A DNA stretch of 64,000 bases, taken from Chionoecetes opilio. Its lineage: Eukaryota > Arthropoda > Malacostraca > Decapoda > Majidae. A model generated the notes under the pieces. It was not told where the DNA came from, made no database searches, and saw nothing but the letters and a program-made list of their open reading frames with translations. The position numbers and the translations under genes are program-made. This document shows positions 51,801-61,078 of this stretch, piece after piece. Positions within the stretch are counted from its first letter, which is position 1. Each line of letters opens with the position of its first letter. The stretch spans positions 335,001 through 399,000 of the forward strand of contig JACEEZ010000475.1 in NCBI GenBank assembly GCA_016584305.1, written 5' to 3'.

Positions 51801-54463
51801 GACGGGCCTACCTCATCTGACACTGGCTTCACGGGTCCAGTGTGCAGTCTGCTGTCCAGCGTGAATGAGATGCAGTACAACGCAGAGTTCAGAGGAGTGC
51901 CAGGCGGTGAAGATCTCACGGAGATACCGGAGTATATCCTGGTCAACATGTCCACTGACCAGCAGGTCTCCTACCAGCTGGTCCAGGCTGTGAAGCGGGG
52001 CGTTCTCCCGTCCGAGCTGCAGGAGATCAAGTGTGGCAAGGTGTCCCACTCCAGATGGCTCACCACAGCCCAGTCGCTCGTGTACATGTGGACCAGAAAG
52101 CATGGACTGACTGGCAAAGAACTGAACACCCTGGAAATCCTAGTCAAGTACTGCCTGCAGGTGTACTTCAAACTCTACTACGACATCAAGGTTCACCACA
52201 GACTAGAGGACGGCCCCAAGCACATCCTCACGCAGCTCAGAGTGATGAGGTCGCAGCCCAAGAAGGTCCAAATAGCTGTGACCTTTACGTGCGGACAGGA
52301 GCATGGTTCGTACACTCAGAATGTGTCCTCCTCTCGCTGATGGCGAGTCAGAGTGAGGACGACCGCAGGTTCGCCGTGACCCAGATTTTGAAGCTGAGGG
52401 CTGGCGAGGAGTATGGGGACACCATTGTAAGACCTCGCATCACACCCAAGCTGAACTTGTCAGCCACCAGCTTGCAGACACTGATCAGCTGGCAGCCTGA
52501 CCAGGTGCACGAGCCGGCATTCACCTGTTCACTGTCCGGGGATCAGATCCAGGAGATCCTGGTCAAGCCATAAGAGGTTCCGAAGTTCTCTATCCACACT
52601 CAGAGCACCGAAAGAGTCGTGAAGCAGGTGACAGAGGCTGCGGCAGCAGGCCAGAGACGGGTTCATCCGGGCTCGGGCCCACCACCGGAAGACCATGCCC
52701 TGCTTCAGGTCTAAGAAGGACATGATGGACACGTTCTAGGCCAACGTAGAGGCTGTGACTGTGATGTAGTGCCTGATGAACCAACTGATCAGAAAGAGCT
52801 TACCACGCTGGTCATTTGGAACTCATATTGGTGCATGATGCAATACACAGGACCAACCGGACACTGCGTACTCATTTAAGCATTATTCGATAAGGGTGCA
52901 ATATAAAAGTGCGATTTTGCATAGTAAGAATTGCTCAAATGCAAAAATGGATACAGATAAAATCGTCTTAGAATTCCATTTTACATACGAATTTGGCATG
53001 CCAAAGTTGAGAAAAAGAATTTTTGTTATACGGCGTACCCTAGGAGTCCGCAGCCCTATGCCACGAGCCGCCACTGGTGCTAATTATATTCATCATACTC
53101 ATTATCCCTGGCAGTCACTAGGACATGGGATGTATAGCCCTAGTAGAGTAATCTGGTGTACATATATATCCAATGTCAGTTTTTTTTGGAATATCTTGGA
53201 ATATGAATAATTCTTACAAAAATATACCCTGAAGCATTTCGTGCATCCTGGCAGCACATGGTCCATGGGAATGCTGCTACATGAGAATCCGTTCCTCTTA
53301 ATGAAAGTGATGAATCATAGGTTCCATTATATCTAATGCCCAAAAAATATTTACTTTTCGAAGGATGCCATGTGCGTATGTGTTTGTGTGTGTACTTTCA
53401 TAGTACAGTACAATATATTCCGAAACTGCAGTGCGACCACTGTTTCCTATTATACCTATTTAAGCCATACTTATATGGGAACATGCCAACCATAAAAATA
53501 TTGCTTGCAACCACATTGCCTAAAAAAAATTTCCCTTCCATCACTACTACTCTTGCCTTTCTCCTTTCCTTTTTCCCAGTTACATCACTGAGAACGACCT
53601 CCCATTCCTTCCCTCTTCTTCAAATCTTGACTTCAGAACCTCTCTACCGGTATTATGTGAATGTTGATGAAACTATGACCAAAGAGAAAGAATTGAATCA
53701 GCTTTAATCAAAGGGGTGCTTCACGTGGGTAGTGATTGTGCCAGTTAGTGACTAGTATTTATTTGGCAGCTCATTAGGGCATGATTTGCTGTTGCCATAT
53801 TCTTAGATGTAATTCCAGCTAAAGATTTTACATTTTTTTATACATTTATGAGATTACATTATTGTATTAAAATGTTTCATCTGGTTCTGATCTTGTCTTT
53901 CCAATATAGTGTGACATAGTTTACAGTATAACTTGTGTCCAGCATCATCACAGTGCAGATGGGTTACAACACTACGATGAACAGTGAAATGAAATGAAGC
54001 ATCAAGGGTTATAGAAAGAAGTAATAGCTTGAACTGATGATGTAATGGTGTGAAAATATACTGAAAGGCACTACTTACTTGCCTACTGTCATATATTTCA
54101 CAAATACTATTAATTCCAATGATACATCTCTTCAATTTAACCATGTCTTCTTTAATCCCATGTCAACTCTGTCAAAAGACTACAAATAAAAATGCTTAAC
54201 AAATAGATTAACTCACATGTTGTTTATCCTGCAGTAAGGCTGTGGAAGGTGAATGCATCGAGACACAAGGCCGCGGCAGCTCCTGGGTGGGTAAGATGAT
54301 GATGTATGAGGAGAGAGTCTCGTCCCCTACGCAAACAGAATCTGACTCTAAAGAAGACGTGAGCTATGTAAGGTGGCCCTCCTCGGAAGTCTTGCACAAC
54401 AATGTCAGCCGTAGCTTGAAGGGCAAGGAAGATATTAGTTATGACCTAGAAAACTGGAATTGA
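38161..54463 (+). CDS. HENMT1: HENMT1/Hen1 small RNA 2'-O-methyltransferase
   Basis: Hen1 methylates the 2'-OH of the 3'-terminal nucleotide of piRNAs (and Ago2-bound siRNAs in insects), protecting them from tailing and trimming. Eight exons join in phase: 38161-38165, 43689-43753, 45322-45482, 46122-46226, 46558-46700, 46905-47093, 47301-47903 and 54235-54463. They give 499 aa. Exon 1 contributes only ATGAG, giving MSETDEYALRSPEEE with exon 2. The SAM-binding motif I is VDIGSAELNFF (79-89), followed by LLLDINEE with D105. The metal-binding signature is E159-V-I-E162-H163 plus H211 in DHKFEWT, matching the Mg-binding ExxEH...H set of Hen1. VVVTTPNADF (185-194) and a CLGVVGEHQDYKVEFSGRG segment are also family-typical. 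Residues after about 270 form a poorly conserved acidic tail. Exon 3 could alternatively start at 45349 without changing frame. Introns 1 and 7 are full of transposons. Confidence 0.95.
38648..39258. repeat. About 610-bp palindrome in HENMT1 intron 1
   Basis: The arms, about 38648-38940 and 38972-39258, are near-perfect inverse copies (landmarks AAATACCAAACATGCATTAC, GTGATTTTCTCATCTT, AACTGGAAAAAAGCTAATG). The centre is around GTTATCGTATCGCGG. GAGGTTTAAAGG(G)YGCGCG occurs both in the arm next to the centre and just outside the left arm. Confidence 0.92.
39297..39974. mobile_element. piggyBac-like MITE
   Basis: The 678-bp element starts CCCTTTCACGTACAG and ends as the inverse of CCCATTCACGTCACC. 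It is flanked by TTAA on the right (39975-39978) and TTGA, one change from TTAA, on the left (39293-39296). Internal repeats GATGAYGTCTTTGAGxGTCATCC lie near the left end. No transposase is present. Confidence 0.72.
40640..41010 (-). repeat. tRNA-derived SINE, family A, in the Tigger-like element
   Basis: Minus-strand head GGGGGAGGCGGTAGCAGAGTGG, followed by the family body (GCATGAGCCTCTAATCACAG, GCGAGGGCCAACCATCAC) and an A-rich tail that appears as T/A runs at 40640-40705. Confidence 0.82.
41591..41744 (+). pseudogene. pogo/Tigger transposase N-terminal helix-turn-helix remnant
   Basis: Translation gives MSAPSRKGVSSRKGMK in one frame and LQEKVKVLARMDAGASMR then AICAEFDIKSVL in another. Together they match the start of the CENP-B-type DNA-binding domain of pogo/Tigger transposases. 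A frameshift lies between them and the DDE domain is missing. Confidence 0.72.
41888..42785 (+). mobile_element. Solo LTR, second copy
   Basis: It begins TGTAACTTGAGAAAATGGG and ends near AACATCTAGCTATAAGGGGG, running into a TA microsatellite. It matches the interrupted minus-strand copy at 29848-31787 over its whole length, including GTGGTGGCAGCGTAATCGCC near the 3' end. No internal retroelement sequence adjoins either side. Confidence 0.8.
42781..42868. repeat. (TA)n with short (ATT)n
   Basis: Simple repeat between the LTR and the next TIR element. Confidence 0.97.
42877..43605. mobile_element. TA-flanked pogo/Tigger-like MITE
   Basis: The ends are CAGGGAAGTCCCGAAGATACGAGC and, inverted, CAGGGAAGTCCCGTTATACGAGC, both flanked by TA. 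CTCGTAT motifs repeat near each end. It is interrupted by another MITE at about 43024-43420. Confidence 0.82.
43024..43420. mobile_element. MITE nested in the 42877-43605 element
   Basis: The inverted ends share GGGCCGCACACCTGGCTAATTACC. The middle (43185-about 43263) is a second hairpin built on GTTACCTACCAACCACTAC and CAGTGAGAGGAACAC. Family not identified. Confidence 0.7.
43797..44906 (-). repeat. Family A SINE split by a LINE insertion
   Basis: The minus-strand 5' half (GGGGGAGGCGGTGGCCGAGT, B box AGTTCGAATCC) lies at 44651-44906. The 3' half (GCATGAGCCTAAACTGAGGG, GCGCCACCAACGCGGGAGGG) lies at 43797-44022. A LINE 3' end sits between them. Confidence 0.8.
44026..44650 (+). mobile_element. 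LINE 3' end, same family as LINE B
   Basis: Coding for GLIRPCMEYVSHVWGG through KLWNSSC (frame 44057-44461) is nearly identical to 10440-10990. It ends in poly-A at 44627-44650 and is severely 5'-truncated. It lies in HENMT1 intron 2, inside a SINE. Confidence 0.88.
45600..45840 (-). mobile_element. LINE reverse transcriptase fragment in HENMT1 intron 3
   Basis: On the minus strand, LLDGVKAFYRDASARVKVEG is followed by FKIKTEVRQGCIISPRLNN and KDGEVRELK, matching reverse transcriptase motifs around VRQGC..SP..FN. It resembles LINE C/F types. Only this fragment is recognisable. Confidence 0.75.
48567..48770. mobile_element. 204-bp TA-flanked MITE in HENMT1 intron 7
   Basis: Inverted ends of about 75 bp (CTGTATTCACTTTGGCAAGG, then CACTCACGATRGCTTA and CCCGGCGGGCTGGGTA) are flanked by TA on both sides. 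This suits a mariner/pogo-type non-autonomous element. Confidence 0.75.
48969..49390 (+). repeat. tRNA-derived SINE, family A, near full length
   Basis: GGGGAGTCGGTGGCCGAGTG (A box) and GAGTTTGAATCCTGCC (B box) are followed by the family body: GGGAGGTGAGCACAAGGTCT, GCATGAGCCTAACTGAGGG, GCGAGGGCCAACCATCACG. This is the most complete member in the window. Confidence 0.85.
49391..50035 (-). mobile_element. Tc1-like transposon remnant
   Basis: A minus-strand frame encodes the Tc1 helix-turn-helix region: FGRPKKTCKTTDRLLKREV, MKDPRITANELKIK, then VAERTMQHRLQKDLN. The left end CAGTGTCCGCAAAAAGTATTGG and a decayed inverse near 49995-50035 (GTTATTTGGG, CTAAAAAAAG) mark the TIRs. The DDE domain is deleted. 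Confidence 0.78.
51085..51395. repeat. Small TIR repeat left of the transposase-like gene
   Basis: A 311-bp unit starts TAGGGTACGCCGTA and ends TATACGGCATACCCTA (inverse). Its last 135 bp recur in the same orientation at 52904-53042, ending TACGGCGTACCCTA. The transposase-like gene lies between the two copies. Confidence 0.75.
51567..52735 (+). pseudogene. Transposase-like pseudogene of the hAT-type element
   Basis: A 257-codon frame to 52340 includes VLQGDSTRANTGWKGG, LEKMLGRKLFWSICVLHTNE, LPLRHLITSIDGPTSSDTGF, GKVSHSRWLTTAQSLVYMW and ILTQLRVMRSQPKK. The product resembles an uncharacterised arthropod protein family known to me only by its recurring GDST..NTG and LHTNELPLRH boxes. After a frameshift near 52270 the neighbouring frame continues (SECVLLSLMASQSEDDRRFA, RPRITPKLNLSATSLQTLIS, QVHEPAFTCSL) to a stop at 52573. 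Further coding (FSIHTQSTERVVKQVTEAAA) runs past that stop. The N-terminus is unclear. Placing it in the hAT class rests on the element's ends and 8-bp duplication, not on the protein. Confidence 0.7.
52904..53042. repeat. Second, truncated copy of the TIR repeat
   Basis: It matches 51261-51395 closely (GTGCGATTTTGCATAGTAAG through TTTTTGTTATACGGC) and ends 34 bp inside the hAT terminus. Confidence 0.85.
53085..54234. other. HENMT1 intron 7 remainder
   Basis: AT-rich sequence without a supported frame or repeat. Confidence 0.5.
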
Positions 54464-55910
54464 GTGAAAATTAAGACTTAAAAGTCTTCATATAGAGATG
54501 GTATTTCTAGAACAAATTGTATCAAAAAATATTTTGAAAAATTATCTCAGAGATGGAAAATCTGCACTGCTTAGAAAGATATTTGAAAAATCATTTTGAC
54601 AGATCTATGCAAGGAGTGTGGAAGCATATGTATGTGAACACTATGTATATTGTATACATGTCTTGATTTTATAGTTTTATGGTTGAAGAGGAAATATTTT
54701 GTTTGAATATTCAAGTACTCACATGCCTTCATAAATTAGGATAACATTTGATAATTGCTTTTCATAAAGGAAAATGTTTATTTAATGGCTGTAGGAGCAA
54801 AAAGGCAGCTTGATGCTATGGAATGAAAATACAACTTAAAAACTGTGATGGAGACTGCCAGATTAATAAAGTCATCGTCAATGATATTCTATGAGCTAGA
54901 TGTGTGTGGCATAAATATTACGGGTGTCCCATGTTCCTGTTAGTGGCGCCCTCTGAAATATATTTTCGTATACACCTTTTACTTTTATGTACACAGACAG
55001 TATCAAGAGAAGCTATTCTATAAATGTATTTTGTTTTATACATGGGGAAGACTGATGCAGTAATGTGTGATGACTACAAAGGTTTTGAATGAAGAGACCA
55101 AATCATGACAGTAGCTTAGAGGGTTTGATCACCGCTGTCTTGTTAAAGGATCATAGGTGAGTCACAGACGCACATCCTTACATAGACTTGGCTTCAGCAA
55201 GGTAAAAAGACACGGTGGTGATATGACAGGCTTGTCTACACTGTGGATTTCCTGCATGCAGGCGTTTGGACGGAAACTGGAAAAAAAATTGACGTGTATG
55301 GACCTGCTAAGAGGTTCCAAGGGTAGAAATTTTTTCTCTCATTCTTTTACAAAAGTTCATATTTTAAATCGCTCAGCTTCCTGATGACCTGTTTTGCTTC
55401 TTAGAGTTAGAAGTGTTTAGAAATGGCCTGATATTCAGTGCATAGATGCACACTTGATTTTTCTGGGTAAAAAAACTGATTATACAGTCCCTCAAGTCTT
55501 TAATTTGAAAAGACTAGAGGATTATGGAAATTTCTCTACTGTCCATATGAAAGAGAATATATGTATGTACTTACATTCAAGTATTGTATGAAAGTACATG
55601 TGTTTTGCAAAGATTTACTGAGTCTGGTTGAAATGACAAACCTCCAGTACATAATTACCCTAACAGTTTTATCACACAACTGGCCTTCTCTCAAACAAGT
55701 TGGACGGTATAGTGCACAGAGCAAGACTTATTTTTCTGCTTTTTGTCTTCACAAGAAAGACACACCCAAGGCAAGGGGTCCCAACCCTCGGCCTTCATTC
55801 CTTTCAGTTGCCGTGAATGACATGCAGCCATTAACTGATTTTCAATACAGTAAGATAGAGGATAAGGATACTAAAAAGTGTATCCTAATAATTTTCTCAC
55901 TTTTTAAAGA
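54464..55910. other. HENMT1 3' UTR and convergent intergenic region
   Basis: HENMT1 (plus) and DPH2 (minus) end towards each other across about 1.45 kb. No gene is evident; the short frames have no family resemblance. Confidence 0.5.
54865..54870 (+). terminator. Candidate HENMT1 polyadenylation signal
   Basis: AATAAA lies 402 bp after the HENMT1 stop, in AT-rich sequence. A GT-containing stretch follows within 40 bp. No transcript evidence is available. Confidence 0.45.
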
Positions 55911-58900
55911 TCAGCGTTTCTCATCTTGGTATTCCGCAGCAATGCCCTTCCTCCCCTCTAACACAACAGTGCTTGGAGCTGGTGGAGGCTGGGTGGGGTC
56001 CAGGCCAGCCCAGGAGCGCCCCCCGAGGATCTGCCCCCCACCCCCCACATGCAGGGCTGCCAGGGCCCGGCCTTCCTGCACCACTACTGGACCTGCTGCA
56101 GCCTCCTCACTGCCATCCCTGTACACAGCCAAAGCAGGAAATTAAGAAATAATTTCTTACAAGAATTCTTTCTTACTCGTTAACTAAATTATTTCATTAA
56201 ATCTAGTCATCAAAACATATTCATATTGGCTGAACTTTAAAAAGTGTTTAAAAAAAAATCTATTCTGATCTAATCACTGATGTCAATCTAGCAGTTACAA
56301 CTTACACTTACAAGCATGCAAAGTCTGCTCGCAGTTAGTTGTTTGAATTTCAGCTCATTATTCTAATTTGATTTTCTTCAGAAAAATTTTTGTTACTCAA
56401 TTTGTTTGTATAGCGAACTATTCATATATGTATAGGGTCCCCAGTGCACATACAACTCTCATAGCTTGTGTAAAGCATGAACCATTCATAAGAACATTAG
56501 AAAATAAGAAAGCTACATGAGGCCGTGAGACCTACACGTGGTAGTTCCTTCACGTTAATTCCCATTCCCATCCATTCCCAAACCTTTCCATTTTTCTAAA
56601 GATAAAAAGAAAAGAATAAAGAAAAAGAAAAGATTATGTACACTATTCTTTGATCAGCTTACCTTAGGCCAAGTGTTTGTGTTTGGTTTGTGATGAGGGA
56701 GACGCTGGCTTCCTCTGCTCTGGGTGCCTTGCAAACCTCCATGTGATGTGCACCGCCAGGAAGCAAGGCACTGAAATCAGACTCAAAGTTCATACTCCAC
56801 TCCCGGCCAGCCACCAAGGCCACCTCCACCTCCCATGGGGCCACCAATTTTCTATACAGGATGGGATCTGAGGCACGGTCAACTAGGGTTGTCTCTGGGC
56901 AAGTCACATAAACATAAACGTCAACCTCTGATATATTAGCCAGTTTGGGTTCATTGGGTTTGCCAACAACAAATGTGTAGCTACGTTTTCCAGCACATTT
57001 GATGATAGACTTCAGCCTGGCTATTGCCTCTTGATATTTGGCAACACCCAGAGTTCCCACCAGGATGCCAATGATGCTGGCATCTCGAATAATCTCCAAT
57101 TTAATGTTGCGACGAAAGAGACTCTGCATCCCCGAGAGCCTCTGGACACCCTCGTTACTAAGAGGCACGTGGTAAAAAGTCTTATCCGCAAAACGTAGCA
57201 GGAGGCTGTCCAAGGTAGTGCCTTTGGGGCCTAAATAAATAAAGCTGCAGTCCTTGATATCAGTTTCACTAGGTAACAATACACATCTGCCATTGAATTT
57301 CACTTTACTGTTGCTATTTTGGGAGTTTTCATCAATACTGTTGGAAGCATTACTCGTGCAAGAGTCATTATGGCTACTACCATCTTTCTCTGTAGGTTTC
57401 TGGCAGTTTTCTGAATCACAACAGTTGCATTTTGAGTCATTGCTGCAGTTGTCAAACACATGACCAACATCTGCACTATCTTCATTGGAATTAGATTCTT
57501 TACTTTTCTTCCCTTGTGACTGGCAGCTGTGTTCTTTGCATGTGTTTGGAGTTGTTGGTTCCTCACACCCAACACCTTCCAGGGTGGATTGTACCAGGTG
57601 TGGTAATGACAGACTCAACTCCGAGAATATCTTTCCTGAAAAGAAAGTTAAATTGTATAGTGTATGCAAATGAGATCCACAAGTGTCAGCTTATCTACAT
57701 GAATGATTCTATTACAAAATACTATGACTTTAATTATCTTTAGTGTACGAGTAAAAAGTAAAATTACTTTATTACAGGTTATTTTTCTCAGGTCCTTAAT
57801 TGATGGTTGTATGGTGTGCTTCATTTACTTAGTGATGATTACTTAATTATATTAAATTACAGGAACTACCACGTGTAGGTCTCACGGCCTCTTGTAGCTT
57901 CCTTATTTTCTTATGTTCTTAGCCAGAAGGGGAGAGTTTGAGCCCTGGCAGCCTTACCTACAGCATACTGACATCTGGTATCGTAGAGAAGAATCAGAGG
58001 ATGAGTACCACTTGAATCCCTCTCCTCCAGGGCATTCTTGAGCTGTTCCATCACCCCTGCAATGTCCACCTGCAGTCTGGTGGGTATGTACAGCACCGGC
58101 AACCTTTGTGAGCGACTCAGACAGGTGTTCCCAAAGTGGATTACAGCATCAGCTCCCACATGTGCAGCTGCCACCTCATCAACACAGCAGCTGCAGGGGA
58201 TGAAGATGATTGACATTCTGATGCTTGATGCCTGTTCCAGTGTTCCTGGGCGACTTTAAGAGAGACATGGTTTTGGCAAGGAATAAAACGGCCTGCACCA
58301 ATCAACAGCGACTGACCTTCCATAGGTTGTGTCTCCCAAGATGTACACTGGTTGGCCAAGCTGGCACGTCATGGCCTCAGCCACGGCCGCAGCGTCTCCA
58401 AGCAGCTCATCAGGAAACTGTAGACAAACCTGTCGTGGAAAGAGATACCTTGACATTCTAAATGGCAAAAACTGGTTAAAATTCACATACCTAGGTTACA
58501 TTCATGAAATTTTTGTGTTATTATTAAAAAAAAAAAAAATACATGTAGTATTATATTAGAATTTGAATATAATTTTGGTGGTTGAAAATGTCCGTGATCA
58601 GTCTGATCTTAATTTCATGTAGCTACAACAGTCGCTACATCAATAGGTCAAGTGGCACAATAATTTGTTCTCACTAAACTTGTCATTATAGATGTTGAAG
58701 AAGCCTTTATAGTGAAAATGTTCTTGGTCATGCATCTTAAATCAAGACATCAACAACTGGCCGAGTAAGTGTAATGCTCAAATAGCCTAGACAACCGCTG
58801 ACCAAGCGGGATACAGTTTGGTCTAGTGGTATCGTCCCCGACTGTGGAGGGGTGAAGTCTATGGAGGGATGGGTTCGCATCCCTCCAAGGTCAGTATATA

Positions 58901-59868
58901 ATATTGGGAAATAAGATTTATTCCCGAAATGTGATTGCTACCCCATCAGTTTGTCTGTGAAAGGATTCTTCTGACGGGATTCATAAGGGATAAATGTGGG
59001 CCCAGGGCAGTGTAACGCTCTGTCGGTCTAGGCCCGGTTCACACCACGTATTTGCTGGACGTAGTCTACGTGCGTCTTGTCATCAGTGACTCACAGTACG
59101 TCACAGTGACGTCACTTCCTGCCTGTGTGCCTGTGTAGCCAGGCTCCCCTCGACCACCACATTGCTGGAGCAGTGATGACGTCACTGACCTTGAGAGACG
59201 CGCGTCCCAGCTCACATTATTCGGAGCTCCAAATTCTTTCTACGGGGCTGCGGGAGTGGCGTGGTGACGTCACTGATCGCCACGATCAAGGACAGCAAAA
59301 ACGTGTAGCGTGAACCCCGCCTAATCACTACGCCTAGGAAGCAGTACATTAGTTCCTTGTTCATAGCCTCCATGACCAGTGATTACATCCTCATTACTCC
59401 AGGTCATGAGGACTGCAGCTCCCCCTTCGGCATCCCATTCAGAATAACCTCACAACAATAGAAGAAAGAAGCTAGAGGAGTGAAGCGTTCAAGTGGTCTT
59501 CACGACAGATACGGGTGTTACATAAGTAAGCCAATAACTTTACAGACCCAGCACGGCACGCCTGGAGAAATATTTTCTACACGGGTCTTGGCCTTAATAA
59601 ACACCTATTAGGGTAAAGGCTCACCAAAATCAGTGGAATCTCTAACAAACTCAAAATCAAAACAAAATCATATACAAATAGCAATCAGTTAATCATTACC
59701 AGGAGTAAAGATGAGTAAAATCACCTTGTGGTAGTCTCCCTGTCTGACCCAAGCTACACATCGGGTGACCTCATACATCTGCTCCAGGGTAAAAGAGTCG
59801 CCCCGAGGGACACCTTCCACCACCTGCCGCTGCACCACAGCTGATCCCGTGTTGGTGAATGCTGACAT
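55911..59868 (-). CDS. DPH2: DPH2, diphthamide biosynthesis subunit 2
   Basis: DPH2 pairs with DPH1 in the iron-sulfur radical-SAM complex that transfers the 3-amino-3-carboxypropyl group from SAM to a histidine of elongation factor 2, the first step of diphthamide synthesis. Five exons join in phase: 59868-59725, 58429-58317, 58190-57958, 57635-56663 and 56118-55911. They give 556 aa (human 489). Exon 2 has VCLQFPDELLGDAAAVAEAM and YILGDTTYG. Exon 3 continues SCCVDEVAAAHVGADAVIHFG with C87/C88. Exon 4 has GILVGTLGVAKYQEAIARL, GKRSYTFVVGKPNEPKLAN, VDVYVYVTCPETTLVDRA (cysteine about 409) and VSLITNQ. Exon 5 has SWAGLDPTQ and GRKGIAAEYQDE before the stop. Extra length comes from an S/N/D/C-rich insert at about 187-275. 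Introns 3 and 4 each carry a copy of one LINE tail. Confidence 0.95.
56488..56600 (-). repeat. LINE 3' tail copy in DPH2 intron 4
   Basis: On the minus strand GGAACTACCACGTGTAGGTC, CACGGCCTC and TTATTTTCTAATGTTCTTAT match the tail at 2891-3110. Confidence 0.8.
57856..57922 (+). repeat. LINE 3' tail copy in DPH2 intron 3
   Basis: GTGTAGGTCTCACGGCCTCT followed by TTATTTTCTTATGTTCTTAG matches 3040-3107 almost exactly. It ends 36 bp from the DPH2 exon 3 donor, which is on the opposite strand. Confidence 0.85.
58805..59020 (+). repeat. Possible tRNA-derived SINE in DPH2 intron 1
   Basis: TTTGGTCTAGTGGTATCGTC (A-box-like) and GGGTTCGCATCCC (B-box-like) are about 45 bp apart. No complete tRNA fold was found. 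Confidence 0.5.
59031..59321. mobile_element. PIF/Harbinger-like MITE in DPH2 intron 1
   Basis: The 291-bp element has ends GGCCCGGTTCACACCACG and, inverted, GGCGGGGTTCACGCTACACG, followed by the shared CGTxTTTGCTG. The flanks are CTA and TAA, an imperfect 3-bp duplication. CpG-rich, with repeated TGACGTCAC motifs (also CRE-like sites). Confidence 0.65.
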
Positions 59869-60487
59869 CTTCCTGCACACAGAAATAGGGTAAAACTGCA
59901 GTTTAATACAATACTCCCTATTTACCAATACTTTTCTGCGTTATAATGGACGAGAACTGCGCGGTCGCTACCGCCGTTACCACTTACGTTTTCTATATTA
60001 TTTTTTGGTCAGTATACTGTGCTGCATTAATCTGCTTCTGCATAACCTTCAAAACTTATATGCATATTGAAGAAATCATATAGTTGTCTAATGGCACATA
60101 CAGACACACACTCCCCGTCCGGAGGCCACCCTCACCCCCTCTTTAGAAGGTTAGGTTAGGTTAATGATCTCGTCAGGGGGTCGAGGGGGAAGCAGCCACC
60201 CCGCCGTTAGGAGATTAGGTTAGCTTCGGTAGGGTAATAATCCTCCCGGCAGGGCGAGGCAAGCTGACCACTCGGCGGCTGGCGAATGCAGGGCGGGGCA
60301 CACTTGTATTCCTACAATTCTGTCACTTCCTTGGTTTCTGAGACACTGACTATTATTTCCTGGCCAAGTTTTAGTGCTTTTTCTGATGGAGATAAATTGC
60401 TATCAATGGAAACGACCATGGCGACCCTAAGATTTGGTGATGAAAAAACAACAACTTTTTAACAGGTTTCCGGAAAACAAAAATATC
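59869..60487. promoter_or_regulatory. DPH2 5' UTR and likely promoter
   Basis: Sequence upstream of the DPH2 start has CpG-containing and GGTTAGGTTAGG runs but no recognisable gene. The promoter assignment is inference from position only. Confidence 0.4.
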
Positions 60488-60677
60488 GGTGCTACTGTAG
60501 TGTGCGGTCCACCGGGACATTTGCACTATAGCATGCGGTCTACACTTCTTACTCTCTACACACTTACATTTCAGGCTGCAACTTACTATTGCTATATGAT
60601 ATTGGGTGCTACTTTAGCATGCGTTCTACCCCAGTACCGCAGTCTACAGTGGTGTGGGGTGTGATCTACCCCTACAC

Positions 60678-60983
60678 CAAGGGCGTAGCCAAGAAAAATA
60701 ATTGGGGGGGGCCACCTCCCAATGATGGTTGAGGGGTGGGTGGCGAGCGAAGCGAGCCTTATCAGCTGGGGGTCTGGGAGGCGCTGTAAGCCCCCCAGAG
60801 AATTTTTTTGAAGATATTACTTAATTGGGGGCATATTGAGCCCTATGGGGGGTCATTTATTGGTTCTTTGCATGATATTCAATATAGTAAAATTGATGAA
60901 ATTATACCATACACTCATAAAGTAGATGTGTTGAATTGGAGGGGGCCATGGCCCCATTGGCCCCCCCTCTGGCTACGCCCTTG
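60678..60983. mobile_element. hAT-like MITE nested in the Merlin element
   Basis: The 306-bp element starts CAAGGGCGTAGCCA and ends with the inverse TGGCTACGCCCTTG. It is flanked by a perfect 8-bp duplication CCCTACAC (60670-60677 and 60984-60991) and is non-coding. Confidence 0.9.
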
Positions 60984-61078
60984 CCCTACACTGGTCCATA
61001 GGTCCCCTACCCCTGCATCTGAAGGGATTAGTTACTGGTCCACAGGTCATAGGTTAGGTAGCTAACACAGGTCAGGTC

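Larger units (their letters stand above)
50248..53076. mobile_element. hAT-type transposon with a decayed transposase, HENMT1 intron 7
   Basis: The 2829-bp element has ends CAGTGGCGGCTTGTG and, inverted, CAGTGGCGGCTCGTG. A perfect 8-bp duplication GTGCTAAT flanks it (50240-50247 and 53077-53084). It contains a transposase-like pseudogene (51567-52735) and two copies of a smaller repeat around that gene. Confidence 0.9.

Noticed and set aside
51567..52340. Functional host gene nested in HENMT1 intron 7
   Set aside because: A frameshift near 52270 and later stops break the coding, and it lies inside a TIR element with a target duplication.
58805..58895. Functional tRNA gene
   Set aside because: Box A and box B motifs are present but no acceptor or anticodon stem can be formed.
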